A stretch of 34,852 bases of DNA. It comes from Acetobacteraceae bacterium (GTDB lineage Bacteria > Pseudomonadota > Alphaproteobacteria > Zavarziniales > Zavarziniaceae). The DNA lies in NCBI GenBank assembly GCA_947379865.1, contig CANCOY010000033.1, positions 1 to 34,852 on the forward strand. The letters run 5' to 3'. This document shows, in pieces, positions 1 to 7,676 of the stretch (positions are counted from its first letter, which is position 1; every line of letters begins with the position of its first letter). The position numbers and the translations under genes were made by a program. Under the pieces are notes generated by a model. The model saw only the letters and a list, made by a program, of their open reading frames with translations. It had not been told where the DNA came from and made no database searches.

Positions 1-544
1 GGTCGGGCAGACGGGCCATGGTCCCGTCGTCATTCATGATCTCGCAGATCACGCCAGCCGGCAGCAGACCGGCCAGACGCGCGATATCCACAGCCGCTTC
101 GGTGTGGCCGGCACGCACCAGCACGCCACCGTCGCGGGCAACCAGCGGGAAGACATGTCCGGGCGAGCCGAGATCTGCCGGCCCCTTGGAGGGGTCAATG
201 GCCACCGCAATGGTATGCGCCCGGTCATGGGCGGAGATGCCGGTGGTGACCCCCTCACGCGCCTCGATCGAGACGGTGAAGGCAGTCTGATGGCGCGACG
301 CATTGTCATGCGCCATCAGGCGCAGGCCCAGCTTGTTCACCCGCTCCGCCGTCATCGACAGGCAGATCAGGCCACGGCCGAACTTGGCCATGAAATTGAT
401 GGCATCCGGGGTCGCCATCTGCGCGGGGATCACCAGATCCCCCTCGTTCTCGCGATCCTCGTGATCGACAAGAATGAACATGCGGCCGTTGCGGGCGTCT
501 TCGATGACGTCTTCGATGGGCGAAAGGTGCTGCCTGTAGGGCAC
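1..544 (-). CDS. ribB: 3,4-dihydroxy-2-butanone 4-phosphate synthase, 3' end cut by window
   Basis: Makes 3,4-dihydroxy-2-butanone 4-phosphate and formate from ribulose 5-phosphate, the four-carbon branch of riboflavin synthesis in the cytosol. From the GTG at 544 the frame stays open to the window edge (181 codons). It shows the metal and substrate loop DHEDRENEGD at residues 27-36, the conserved HDNASRHQTAF stretch, and the later AHDRAHT motif. The GTG lies two bases past the ribE stop at 547, so translation is probably coupled. The start is non-ATG, but residues 1-20 read as a normal RibB N-terminus. Because the 3' end is missing I cannot tell whether this is plain RibB or a RibBA fusion carrying a GTP cyclohydrolase II-like half, which is common in this class. 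The family call is secure; the full architecture is open. Confidence 0.93.
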   Translation of the reverse strand, partial: MPYRQHLSPIEDVIEDARNGRMFILVDHEDRENEGDLVIPAQMATPDAINFMAKFGRGLICLSMTAERVNKLGLRLMAHDNASRHQTAFTVSIEAREGVTTGISAHDRAHTIAVAIDPSKGPADLGSPGHVFPLVARDGGVLVRAGHTEAAVDIARLAGLLPAGVICEIMNDDGTMARLPD

Positions 545-546
545 GA

Positions 547-1161
547 TCAGTCTCCGGAAGCCAGCCGCGCGACGTAGCGGGCGAGAACGTCGATCTCGAC
601 GTTGATGGGGCTGTCGACGTCGATCATCGGGGCGCCGGTCACCGGGTGCCGCGCGCCGAACGTCGTCTTTGCCTGGGTATGGGGAATCAGGTTGATGCCA
701 AAGCGGGCACCGTCAACTTCATTAACCGTCAGGCTTGCCCCTTCCAGGGCAACCGAGCCCTTGGGGGCGATGTATTTGGCAAGGGCCTTGGGCGCTTCGA
801 ACAGCCAGCGCTGGCTGTCACCCTCGGGCGTGATGGAAACCACACGCGCCACCCCGTCCACATGGCCAGAGACAATGTGCCCGCCCAGTTCGTCGCCAAC
901 CTTGAGCGCCCGCTCAAGGTTGATGGCCGTCCCCACCTCCCAGCGCCCAAGATTGGTGCAGGTGAGGGTCTCGGCCGACGCATCAACGGCGAACCAGCCC
1001 GGTCCCTTGTCGACCACGGTCAGGCAAGGGCCAGAGCAAGCGATGGAGGCCCCGATCTCGATCGTGGCGGTATCGAAACGGGTGGCGATGACGAAGCGGG
1101 TATCTCCGCGCTTCTCAATCCGCTCAACGCGTCCGACGTCTGTGATGATCCCGGTAAACAT
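547..1161 (-). CDS. ribE: Riboflavin synthase, alpha subunit
   Basis: Catalyses the dismutation of two 6,7-dimethyl-8-ribityllumazine molecules to riboflavin plus a pyrimidine diamine, the last step of riboflavin synthesis. The 204-residue product begins with the hallmark MFTGIITDVG. It has the two lumazine-binding beta-barrel repeats, roughly residues 1-97 and 98-190; the second opens with GGHIVSGHVDG. The open frame extends upstream to 1299 inside ribD, but the conserved MFTGII makes the ATG at 1161 the start. It sits 10 bases after the ribD stop and two bases before the ribB start, so ribD-ribE-ribB should be one transcript. Length is normal for the family, and no odd residues are apparent. 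Confidence 0.96.
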   Translation of the reverse strand: MFTGIITDVGRVERIEKRGDTRFVIATRFDTATIEIGASIACSGPCLTVVDKGPGWFAVDASAETLTCTNLGRWEVGTAINLERALKVGDELGGHIVSGHVDGVARVVSITPEGDSQRWLFEAPKALAKYIAPKGSVALEGASLTVNEVDGARFGINLIPHTQAKTTFGARHPVTGAPMIDVDSPINVEIDVLARYVARLASGD

Positions 1162-1171
1162 GGCCTCTCTT

Positions 1172-2299
1172 CTAAGCCTTCGCGACATAGGTTTCCAGAG
1201 CGTCACCCCCGACCTCTTCAAGAGAGATACGCTGAAAACGCTGTGCCAGATCCAGATGATCGATACCATAAGCGCCGATGGCAGGCCGGCCATCACCACC
1301 GATCACCAGCGGTGCCCGGAACCAGCTGATCCGGTCGACCAAATTCTCCGCCAGGAACGAGGCCGCCAGACGGCCACCACCCTCAACAAGGACCCGGGTC
1401 AGGCCACGCTGGCCAAGGGCCGCAAGGGCAGCTCCCGGCGCCGGATTGCCCTGGGCATCCGCTGGCACCTCGATCACCTCAAGACCACATTCACGCAATG
1501 CCTTCAGCCGGGCCTTGTCAGTGCCCGGCACTGTCACGATCCAAGTGGGATGGTCACGCGCGGTGCGCACCAGACGCGCGGTCAAGGGCGTGCGCAGGCG
1601 GCCGTCGGCAATGATCCGGATCGGACTGGCGGCAGCAAGGCCAGGCAGACGACAGGTCAGATCCGGGTCGTCGGCGGCAACGGTGCCCACGCCCACCATG
1701 ATCGCATCATGGCGGGCCCGCATCAGATGCCCCCGCGCCCGCGCCCCTTCGCCCGTGATCCAGCGACTCTCGCCGGTGCGGGTGGCGATAAACCCGTCGA
1801 GGGTTGTGGCGGTCTTCAGGGTGACCAGAGGCCGCCCGCTGGCCGTTCTGAGAAAGAAACCGGCATTAAGGTCCAGCGCCTCGGCCTGGCACACCCCTAT
1901 GGTGACGCTGGTTCCCGCTGCTTCGAGACGGGCAACACCGCGCCCGGAAACGCGGCTGTCTGTATCAAGGCAGGCGATGACAACGCGGGCGATACCAGCC
2001 TCAACCAGGGCATCGGCACAGGGCGGGGTCACGCCGTGATGGGCACAGGGTTCCAGTGTCACATAGGCCGTGGCGCCACGGGCGGCAGCACCAGCCCTGG
2101 CCAGTGCCTCGGTTTCGGCATGAGGGCGACCGCCCGGCTGGGTCCAGCCGCGCCCCACCACATGTCCGTCATGGACGATGACGCAGCCCACAGCCGGATT
2201 CGGCGCAACGCGGCCAAGGCCACGGGCAGCAATATTCAGGGCCGCACGCATGAAGCTGAGGTCGGTCCCCTGGCGCTCACCCGTCCCCGGTGCCGACAT
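1172..2299 (-). CDS. ribD: Bifunctional riboflavin deaminase/reductase
   Basis: Carries out two consecutive riboflavin steps: deamination of the GTP-derived pyrimidine diamine, then NADPH-dependent reduction of the ribosyl side chain. Residues 1-150 form a cytidine-deaminase-like zinc domain with HAE at 60-62 and the other zinc cysteines at 85 (EPCAHHG) and 94 (PPC). Residues from about 155 to 375 form a dihydrofolate-reductase-like domain, with TTLDGFIA near its start and VLVEGGG further on. The 375-residue length is standard. The ATG at 2299 lies 10 bases beyond the nrdR stop; a second in-frame ATG 16 codons in is less likely because the extension fits normal RibD N-termini. No FMN riboswitch-like leader precedes it, so expression probably depends on the upstream operon. 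Confidence 0.96.
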   Translation of the reverse strand: MSAPGTGERQGTDLSFMRAALNIAARGLGRVAPNPAVGCVIVHDGHVVGRGWTQPGGRPHAETEALARAGAAARGATAYVTLEPCAHHGVTPPCADALVEAGIARVVIACLDTDSRVSGRGVARLEAAGTSVTIGVCQAEALDLNAGFFLRTASGRPLVTLKTATTLDGFIATRTGESRWITGEGARARGHLMRARHDAIMVGVGTVAADDPDLTCRLPGLAAASPIRIIADGRLRTPLTARLVRTARDHPTWIVTVPGTDKARLKALRECGLEVIEVPADAQGNPAPGAALAALGQRGLTRVLVEGGGRLAASFLAENLVDRISWFRAPLVIGGDGRPAIGAYGIDHLDLAQRFQRISLEEVGGDALETYVAKA

Positions 2300-2309
2300 C
2301 GCCCCGGAC

Positions 2310-2771
2310 CTAGTCGAGGGGGGAGCCCGAGAGCTTCGTCACGAAGTCCTCGAAATCCTTGGCCTCACGGAAGTTCCGATACACGGAGGCAAAGCGCACA
2401 TAGGCAACCTGGTCGAGAGACGCCAGCCCCTCCATGACCATTTCACCCACCACATCCGAGGGGATCTCGCTCTCGCCCATGCTCTCGAGCCGACGCACCA
2501 CGCCGGAGATCATGCGTTCGATCCGTTCGGGCTCTACCGGGCGCTTGCGCAGGGAGATGTTGATCGAACGGGCCAGCTTGTCGCGGTCAAAGGGCGCGCG
2601 GCGCCCGGTTTTCTTGATGATGGTGATGTCACGCAGCTGAACGCGTTCGAACGTGGTGAAACGGGCACCGCAGGCCGGACAGAAGCGCCGGCGGCGGATC
2701 GAGGATCCATCCTCGGTCGGCCGCGAGTCCTTCACCTGAGTGTCGTCGTTCTGGCAGAACGGACAGCGCAT
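2310..2771 (-). CDS. nrdR: Transcriptional repressor NrdR
   Basis: NrdR binds ATP/dATP and represses ribonucleotide reductase genes, matching deoxynucleotide supply to demand. The 153-residue protein has the N-terminal zinc ribbon with cysteines 3, 6, 31 and 34, followed by an Arg-rich stretch (IRRRRF). An ATP-cone domain runs from about 46 to 136. The length matches the family. It lies between glyA (74-base gap) and ribD (10-base gap), an order widely seen in bacteria. GlyA provides methylene-tetrahydrofolate for dTMP, so this operon links a regulator of dNTP synthesis with one-carbon and flavin genes. I saw no convincing NrdR box next to it; its targets (nrd genes) are outside the window. 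Confidence 0.97.
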   Translation of the reverse strand: MRCPFCQNDDTQVKDSRPTEDGSSIRRRRFCPACGARFTTFERVQLRDITIIKKTGRRAPFDRDKLARSINISLRKRPVEPERIERMISGVVRRLESMGESEIPSDVVGEMVMEGLASLDQVAYVRFASVYRNFREAKDFEDFVTKLSGSPLD

Positions 2772-2845
2772 CTCTAGCTCCCATCAAGGAAGGCCGTTCC
2801 AGCCAGCGCCGGTCGGCCCCTTCTGTCTTCGTCAAGCAGAGCCGG

Positions 2846-4132
2846 TCAGAGGCCCGGGTAGATGGGGAAGCGCGCGCACAGCTCCATCACCCGCGCCTTC
2901 ACCGACGCCTCAACCGCTGCGTTACCGTCGGGCATGGCGGCAAGGCCGTCCAGCACTTCGGCAATCAGTTCGCCAACCAGGCGGAATTCCGCCGTCCCGA
3001 ACCCGCGTGTGGTGCCCGCCGGCGTCCCCAGGCGAACGCCCGAAGTGGTTGCAGGCGGCGCCGGGTCAAAGGGAATGCCGTTCTTATTGCAGGTGATGTG
3101 GGCGCGTTCCAGCGCTGCCTCGGCAATCTTGCCGGTCAGATTCTTGGGACGCAGATCCACCAGCATCAGATGCGTGTCGGTACCGCCCGAGACGATGTCC
3201 ACGCCGCTTGCCGCAAGGGTTGCCGCCAGCACCTTGGCATTGTCCACCACCTGCTGGGCATAGACCTTGTATTCGGGGCGCAGGGCCTCGCCAAAGGCCA
3301 CCGCCTTGGCGGCGATGACGTGCATCAGGGGGCCACCCTGAAGGCCCGGGAAGACGGCTGAGTTGAACTTCTTGCCCAGCGCCTCGTCGTTCGAAAGGAT
3401 CATGCCGCCACGCGGCCCACGCAGCGTCTTGTGGGTTGTGGTGGTGGCGATATGGGCATGGGGGAACGGGCTGGGGTGCACGCCTGCCGCAACCAGGCCC
3501 GAGAAATGGGCCATGTCCACCATCAGGAAGGCACCCACGGCATCGGCAATGGCCCGGAAGCGGGCAAAATCGATGATGCGCGGATAGGCGGAACCGCCGG
3601 CAATGATCAGCTTCGGCTTGTGCTCCAGGGCCAGACGCTCGACCTCGTCATAGTCGATCAGCGCATCTTCGCGGCGCACGCCATACTGGATAGCATTGAA
3701 CCACTTGCCCGACAGATTGGGGGGCGCACCGTGGGTCAGATGCCCACCGGCGGCCAGGCTCATGCCAAGGGTGGTGTCGCCCGGCTTCAGCAGGGCGAGG
3801 TAGACCGCCTGGTTGGCCTGCGCGCCCGAATGCGGCTGCACATTGGCATAAGAACAGCCAAACAGGCTGCGCGCCCGCTCGATCGCCAGTTCCTCGGCAA
3901 TATCCACAACCTCACAGCCGCCGTAATACCGCTTGCCCGGGTAACCTTCGGCGTATTTGTTCGTGAGGATCGACCCTTGTGCCTCAAGCACGGCGCGGCT
4001 GACGATGTTCTCGGACGCGATCAGTTCGATCTGGTTCTGCTGGCGCGCCAGTTCACCTGCAACGACCTTGGCTAGAGCGGGATCCTGCTCGGCAAGGCTG
4101 GCACCGAAGAATGCGGAAGAAGTCGAAGACAT
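2846..4132 (-). CDS. glyA: Serine hydroxymethyltransferase
   Basis: PLP enzyme that converts serine and tetrahydrofolate to glycine and 5,10-methylene-tetrahydrofolate, the main source of one-carbon units. The 428-residue product has the PLP-binding lysine at 235 within TTTTHKTLRGPRGG, the YAEGYPGKRYYGG loop at 60-72, and HSGAQANQAVY near 101. The frame is open to 4261, but the ATG at 4132 is chosen because MSSTSSAFF begins a normal SHMT N-terminus and a GAGGA element lies about seven bases upstream. The rpiB stop is 67 bases upstream and nrdR follows. The product glycine is also the substrate of the nearby hemA product, a plausible reason for the clustering. Confidence 0.97.
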   Translation of the reverse strand: MSSTSSAFFGASLAEQDPALAKVVAGELARQQNQIELIASENIVSRAVLEAQGSILTNKYAEGYPGKRYYGGCEVVDIAEELAIERARSLFGCSYANVQPHSGAQANQAVYLALLKPGDTTLGMSLAAGGHLTHGAPPNLSGKWFNAIQYGVRREDALIDYDEVERLALEHKPKLIIAGGSAYPRIIDFARFRAIADAVGAFLMVDMAHFSGLVAAGVHPSPFPHAHIATTTTHKTLRGPRGGMILSNDEALGKKFNSAVFPGLQGGPLMHVIAAKAVAFGEALRPEYKVYAQQVVDNAKVLAATLAASGVDIVSGGTDTHLMLVDLRPKNLTGKIAEAALERAHITCNKNGIPFDPAPPATTSGVRLGTPAGTTRGFGTAEFRLVGELIAEVLDGLAAMPDGNAAVEASVKARVMELCARFPIYPGL

Positions 4133-4199
4133 CAGAAGATCCTCGGAGGGCAAGACGGCGCCGGGGCGATAGCCGGCTGCCTGGGTGATGGATGCAGGG

Positions 4200-4673
4200 T
4201 CAATTCGGGGACAGGCGCGGGCCAAGCTTTGCAACCCGGTTCTCGTGCCGGCCACCTTCATAGGGCGTGGTCAGAAAGACCGCAAGGCAGTCCCGGGCGA
4301 CCGCTTCCGGGGTCACACGGGCACCAAGGGCAAGCACATTGGCGTCATTGTGCTGGCGGCAAAGCTTCGTCGTCTCGACGTCATGGACAAGGGCGGCGCG
4401 GATGCCCGGATGGCGGTTTGCAGCAATGGAGATCCCGATACCCGTGCCACAGATCAGAACCCCACGACCAGCCCGGCCTGCCTCGATTTCGCGGGCGAGG
4501 GCGGCGGCAAAATCGGGATAGTCAACCGATTCCGGCCCGTCAGTCCCAAGATCAAGAACCGCATAGCCATGGGCAATCAGGTCCTGCCTGAGGGCCGCCT
4601 TGAGGCCTACGCCCGCGTGGTCGCAGGCAATGGCAACCGTCATCTCAGGAGACTGGAGGGCTGGATCAGACAT
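4200..4673 (-). CDS. rpiB: Ribose-5-phosphate isomerase B (RpiB/LacAB family)
   Basis: Interconverts ribose 5-phosphate and ribulose 5-phosphate in the pentose phosphate pathway. The product has the family hallmarks IACDHAGVGLK near the N-terminus, the active-site cysteine in LICGTGIGISIAANR, and CRQHNDANVLALGAR in the C-terminal half. Length (157) is slightly above the usual 145-150 because of about 10 extra N-terminal residues. The in-frame ATG at 4643 (MTVAIACDHAG) would give the classical start, but neither start has a strong ribosome-binding site, so I keep the longer form. It is the first gene of the presumed rpiB-glyA-nrdR-rib transcript and is preceded by a promoter-like pair at 4759-4786. 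Its product ribulose 5-phosphate is the substrate of RibB at the other end of the operon. Confidence 0.95.
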   Translation of the reverse strand: MSDPALQSPEMTVAIACDHAGVGLKAALRQDLIAHGYAVLDLGTDGPESVDYPDFAAALAREIEAGRAGRGVLICGTGIGISIAANRHPGIRAALVHDVETTKLCRQHNDANVLALGARVTPEAVARDCLAVFLTTPYEGGRHENRVAKLGPRLSPN

Positions 4674-4741
4674 GACATCACCCGGCGGCTGCGCGCCTGA
4701 AAGACAGAAAGCTTGCGTTCAGGCTGGCAACCAGAACGATC

Positions 4742-4757
4742 TATGCCCTGCGGCATA
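4742..4757 (-). promoter_or_regulatory. Perfect 6+6 palindrome at the putative rpiB transcription start
   Basis: TATGCC-CTGC-GGCATA is a perfect inverted repeat. It lies immediately downstream of the candidate -10 box, where transcription would begin, a typical place for a repressor operator. No regulator can be named from the sequence; it does not resemble an NrdR box. Confidence 0.35.
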
Positions 4758-4758
4758 C

Positions 4759-4786
4759 CATATATCGTCTTTTTGCACCACGCCAA
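4759..4786 (-). promoter_or_regulatory. Candidate promoter for rpiB-glyA-nrdR-rib
   Basis: On the minus strand TTGGCG (4781-4786) and TATATG (4759-4764) are separated by 16 bases, within a locally AT-rich patch upstream of rpiB. An overlapping alternative -35 is TTGCGT at 4786-4791. The call rests only on sigma-70-like spacing. Confidence 0.4.
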
Positions 4787-4809
4787 CGCAAGCCGCTGTC
4801 CCGTTCGCC

Positions 4810-4992
4810 TCAGCCGCCCTGCTCCATTTCCAAGAGCCTCAGCAATTTCTGGCGCGCCACCCGGGCAAGGGTGGCTTCCCCGGCGCTGGCAGGGCCGACA
4901 ATCACGGCTTCGCGACCTGTTCCGGTGTCGATGGCCGCCACGCGGACAGAATTCCCGATCCGCCGGAACTCAATGATGATCTGTCCGGCCAT
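4810..4992 (-). CDS. Small conserved protein behind hemA (DUF6898-like)
   Basis: A 60-residue cytosolic protein with no membrane segment or signal. It reads as a short beta-rich part (IIIEFRRIGNSVRVAAID), a GPASAGEA motif at 34-41, and a C-terminal amphipathic helix (LARVARQKLLRLLEMEQ). From memory this resembles the uncharacterised alphaproteobacterial DUF6898 family, which I could not check. The ATG at 4992 follows the hemA stop by 14 bases, so it is almost certainly co-transcribed with 5-aminolevulinate synthase. No catalytic residues or metal ligands stand out. Function is unknown; a small partner or regulator in haem or glycine metabolism is only a guess from position. Confidence 0.75.
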   Translation of the reverse strand: MAGQIIIEFRRIGNSVRVAAIDTGTGREAVIVGPASAGEATLARVARQKLLRLLEMEQGG

Positions 4993-5006
4993 CGTCCACC
5001 GCGCAG

Positions 5007-6224
5007 TCAGGCAGCGCGCGCCAGGGCGTGCTCAGTCCACACCTGATCAAGCGCCGTCACCAGCGCATCGATCATGGCATCGGTGTGGAGTGGTGTCGGC
5101 GTGAAGCGCAGGCGCTCGGTCCCTCGCGGAACGGTGGGATAGTTGATGGGCTGCACATAGATGTCATGGGCTGCCAGCAGTCGGTCGGACACTGCCTTGC
5201 AGCGCACCGGATCCCCCACATGAACGGGGACGATGTGGCTTTCCGATGGCATGACCGGCAGGCCGGCGGCGGCCAGCCGACGCTTGAGAGTGGCGGCGCG
5301 CTCCTGGTGGTGCAGGCGCTCGCCACTGCTTGTCTTGAGATGGCGGACGCTGGCCAGGGCACCGGCGGCCAGCACCGGAGAGATGGAGGTTGTGAAGATG
5401 AAGCCCGGTGCATAAGAGCGGATGACATCAACCAGCGCATGGGTGCCCGTGATATAGCCCCCCATGACACCATAGGCCTTGCCCAGCGTCCCCTCGATGA
5501 CGTCCACGCGATGCATCACGCCATCACGCTCAGCCACGCCGGCGCCGCGCGGGCCATACATGCCCACCGCATGCACCTCATCCAGATAGGTAAAGGCGCC
5601 ATGGGCCTCTGCCACCGCGCAGATCTCGGCCAGCGGGGCAATATCGCCATCCATGGAATAGACGGATTCAAAGGCCACAATCTTTGGCAGATCGGCCGGC
5701 GCCTCACCCAGCAGACGGTCGAGGTCGGCCACGTCATTGTGCCGCCAGACACGCTTTGGGGCGCCGGAGCGACGGATACCCTCGATCATCGAGGCATGAT
5801 TCAGGGCATCGGAATAAACCACACAGCCCGGCAACACCCGGGCAAGGGTCGACAGCGTCGCCTCGTTCGACACATAGCCCGAGGAGAACAGCAAGGCCGC
5901 CTCCTTGCCGTGCAGATCGGCCAGTTCCTGCTCCAGCGCGACATGGTGCCGCGTGGTGCCGGAAATGTTGCGTGTGCCGCCCGAACCGGCACCGCAGGCG
6001 TCCAGCGCCTCGTGCATGGCGGCAAGCACGACGGGATGCTGTCCCATCCCGAGATAGTCGTTGGAGCACCAGACAATGATTCGCCGCTCCCCCTCGGGGC
6101 CGGCAATGACAGCTTCCGGGAAAGAGCCACGCTGGCGTGCCAGATTGGCAAAGACGCGGTAGCGGCCTTCGGCTTTCAACGCGTCAATCGCGGTCCCGAA
6201 AAGGCGCTGGTAATCAACCGACAT
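5007..6224 (-). CDS. hemA: 5-aminolevulinate synthase
   Basis: Condenses glycine and succinyl-CoA to 5-aminolevulinate, the committed step of the C4 (Shemin) route to haem found in alphaproteobacteria. The 405-residue protein is an alpha-oxoamine synthase with the PLP lysine at 249 in EGTLGKAYGVMGGY. It also carries the glycine-rich GTRNISGTTRHH (83-94) and the PLP-ring aspartate in YLDEVHAVGMYG (213-224). The N-terminal MSVDYQRLF is typical, so the start at 6224 is kept. The 228-base region to divergent gcdH presumably holds its promoter. The following 60-codon gene is 14 bases away. The opposite strand of this gene is also an open frame, which is a GC-composition shadow. Confidence 0.97.
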   Translation of the reverse strand: MSVDYQRLFGTAIDALKAEGRYRVFANLARQRGSFPEAVIAGPEGERRIIVWCSNDYLGMGQHPVVLAAMHEALDACGAGSGGTRNISGTTRHHVALEQELADLHGKEAALLFSSGYVSNEATLSTLARVLPGCVVYSDALNHASMIEGIRRSGAPKRVWRHNDVADLDRLLGEAPADLPKIVAFESVYSMDGDIAPLAEICAVAEAHGAFTYLDEVHAVGMYGPRGAGVAERDGVMHRVDVIEGTLGKAYGVMGGYITGTHALVDVIRSYAPGFIFTTSISPVLAAGALASVRHLKTSSGERLHHQERAATLKRRLAAAGLPVMPSESHIVPVHVGDPVRCKAVSDRLLAAHDIYVQPINYPTVPRGTERLRFTPTPLHTDAMIDALVTALDQVWTEHALARAA

Positions 6225-6452
6225 TGCGGCGTGCTCGCATTCAAGAGGGCTGGGCCTGAAGCGCAGGCCGGCAAGCTTCGTCTACGGAAGCTATCGCATG
6301 GTCAGACACCCGTCCGTTTTCGGAACAAGGTTAGCGAGGTTAAAGTGGGAACACTCTTCCTCTTTGGCAAGCTGCCGGGCAGCGGTGTGTCGTCGCGGCC
6401 ATGCCCGCGCCCTATGTTCAGGCTCAAGCACGTACTGTTCAGGAGATACCCC
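6225..6452. promoter_or_regulatory. Divergent intergenic region hemA / gcdH
   Basis: These 228 bases lie between the divergent starts of hemA and gcdH and must hold both promoters. No pair of boxes is convincing on either strand. TTGCCA and CACTTT with 17-base spacing on the minus strand is a weak candidate for hemA. Near gcdH there is an exact 8-base direct repeat, TGTTCAGG at 6415-6422 and 6436-6443. The second copy runs into the AGGAGA ribosome-binding site at 6441-6446. Confidence 0.5.
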
Positions 6453-7676
6453 ATGACATCGCCCCCCGCCGCCTCAAGCCCGCATGCAGCCGGTGGCCTG
6501 CCCAAGGCCGCCTTTCGATGGGACGACCCGTTCCTCCTTGAGGACCAGCTGAGCGAGGACGAGCGCCTGGTGCGCGATACGGCCCGTGCCTATGCCCAGG
6601 ACGGGCTGGCCCGCCGGGTCGTCCTCGCCAATCGCCACGAAACCTTTGACCGCGCCATCTTCGAGGAGATGGGGGAACTGGGCCTGCTGGGCAGCACCAT
6701 CGAGGGCTATGGCTGTGCAGGCGTCAACTATGTCAGCTATGGTCTGATCTCCCGTGAGGTTGAGCGGATCGACAGCGGCTATCGCTCGTGCATGAGCGTG
6801 CAGTCGAGCCTCGTCATGCACCCGATCAATGCCTATGGCACCGAAGCCCAGCGTCAGAAGTACCTGCCCCGGCTGGCGCGCGGCGAATGGGTTGGCGCCT
6901 TTGGCCTGACCGAGCCTGATCATGGCTCTGACCCCGGCTCCATGAAGAGCCGTGCCGTGGCGGTTGATGGCGGCTGGCAGCTGAACGGCGCCAAGACCTG
7001 GATCACCAATTCCCCTATCGCCGACGTGTTCGTCGTCTGGGCCAAGACCGAGGACGGCCACATCCGCGGCTTCGTGCTGGAGCGCGGCATGGCCGGGCTT
7101 TCGACGCCAAAGATCGAAGGCAAGTTCGCCCTGCGCGCCTCCATCACCGGCCAGATCGTGATGGAAGACGTGTTCGTGCCCACCGAAAACCTGCTGCCCA
7201 ACGTCAAGGGGCTGGCGGGGCCGTTTGGCTGTCTGAACAAGGCACGCTATGGCATTGCCTGGGGTGCGCTGGGGGCGGCAGAAGCCTGCTGGCATGGCGC
7301 GCGGCAGTACACGCTGGATCGCATTCAGTTCGGCCGGCCGCTGGCCGCCAACCAGCTGATCCAGAAGAAACTGGCCGACATGCAGACCGAGATCGCGATC
7401 GGCCTGCAGGCCTGCCTGGCGGTGGGTCGCATGAAGGATGCGGGCACCTGGTCACCCGAGGCGATCAGCCTGATCAAGCGCAATTCCTGCGGCAAGGCAT
7501 TGGATATCGCCCGCACCGCCCGCGACATGCACGGCGGCAACGGCATTTCCGACGAATATCACGTGATCCGCCACGTCATGAACCTCGAGGCGGTCAACAC
7601 CTATGAGGGCACGCACGACATTCACGCACTGATTTTAGGTCGGGCGCAGACGGGTCTGCAGGCCTTCATGCCCTGA
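6453..7676 (+). CDS. gcdH: Glutaryl-CoA dehydrogenase
   Basis: FAD acyl-CoA dehydrogenase that oxidatively decarboxylates glutaryl-CoA to crotonyl-CoA in lysine, tryptophan and aromatic degradation. The 407-residue protein has the acyl-CoA dehydrogenase signature AFGLTEPDHGSDPGSM and the FAD segment KTWITNSPIADVFVVWAK. The C-terminal NTYEGTHDIHALILGRAQTG holds the catalytic glutamate near residue 385 and is typical of GcdH. The frame is open far upstream through antisense hemA, but the ATG at 6453 with AGGAGA six bases before it and the normal GcdH N-terminus fix the start. Its 3' end carries a 14-base tandem repeat spanning the stop codon. The electron acceptor would be electron-transfer flavoprotein, whose genes are not here. 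The usual neighbours (a LysR regulator, a CoA transferase) are also absent. Confidence 0.94.
   Translation: MTSPPAASSPHAAGGLPKAAFRWDDPFLLEDQLSEDERLVRDTARAYAQDGLARRVVLANRHETFDRAIFEEMGELGLLGSTIEGYGCAGVNYVSYGLISREVERIDSGYRSCMSVQSSLVMHPINAYGTEAQRQKYLPRLARGEWVGAFGLTEPDHGSDPGSMKSRAVAVDGGWQLNGAKTWITNSPIADVFVVWAKTEDGHIRGFVLERGMAGLSTPKIEGKFALRASITGQIVMEDVFVPTENLLPNVKGLAGPFGCLNKARYGIAWGALGAAEACWHGARQYTLDRIQFGRPLAANQLIQKKLADMQTEIAIGLQACLAVGRMKDAGTWSPEAISLIKRNSCGKALDIARTARDMHGGNGISDEYHVIRHVMNLEAVNTYEGTHDIHALILGRAQTGLQAFMP

Noticed and set aside
1162..2309. Possible FMN riboswitch for the riboflavin genes
   Set aside because: The gaps before ribE and ribD are only 10 bases each and the ribB gap is two bases, leaving no room for an aptamer. 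The upstream 74-base nrdR-glyA gap shows no such fold by eye.
602..2437. A 611-codon plus-strand frame opposite ribE and ribD
   Set aside because: It has no recognisable domain, is antisense to three well-defined genes, and has the composition of a codon-bias shadow.
5028..6452. The gcdH frame extended upstream through the antisense of hemA
   Set aside because: The real gcdH start at 6453 has a ribosome-binding site and the normal N-terminus. The extension is antisense to hemA and has no homologous features.
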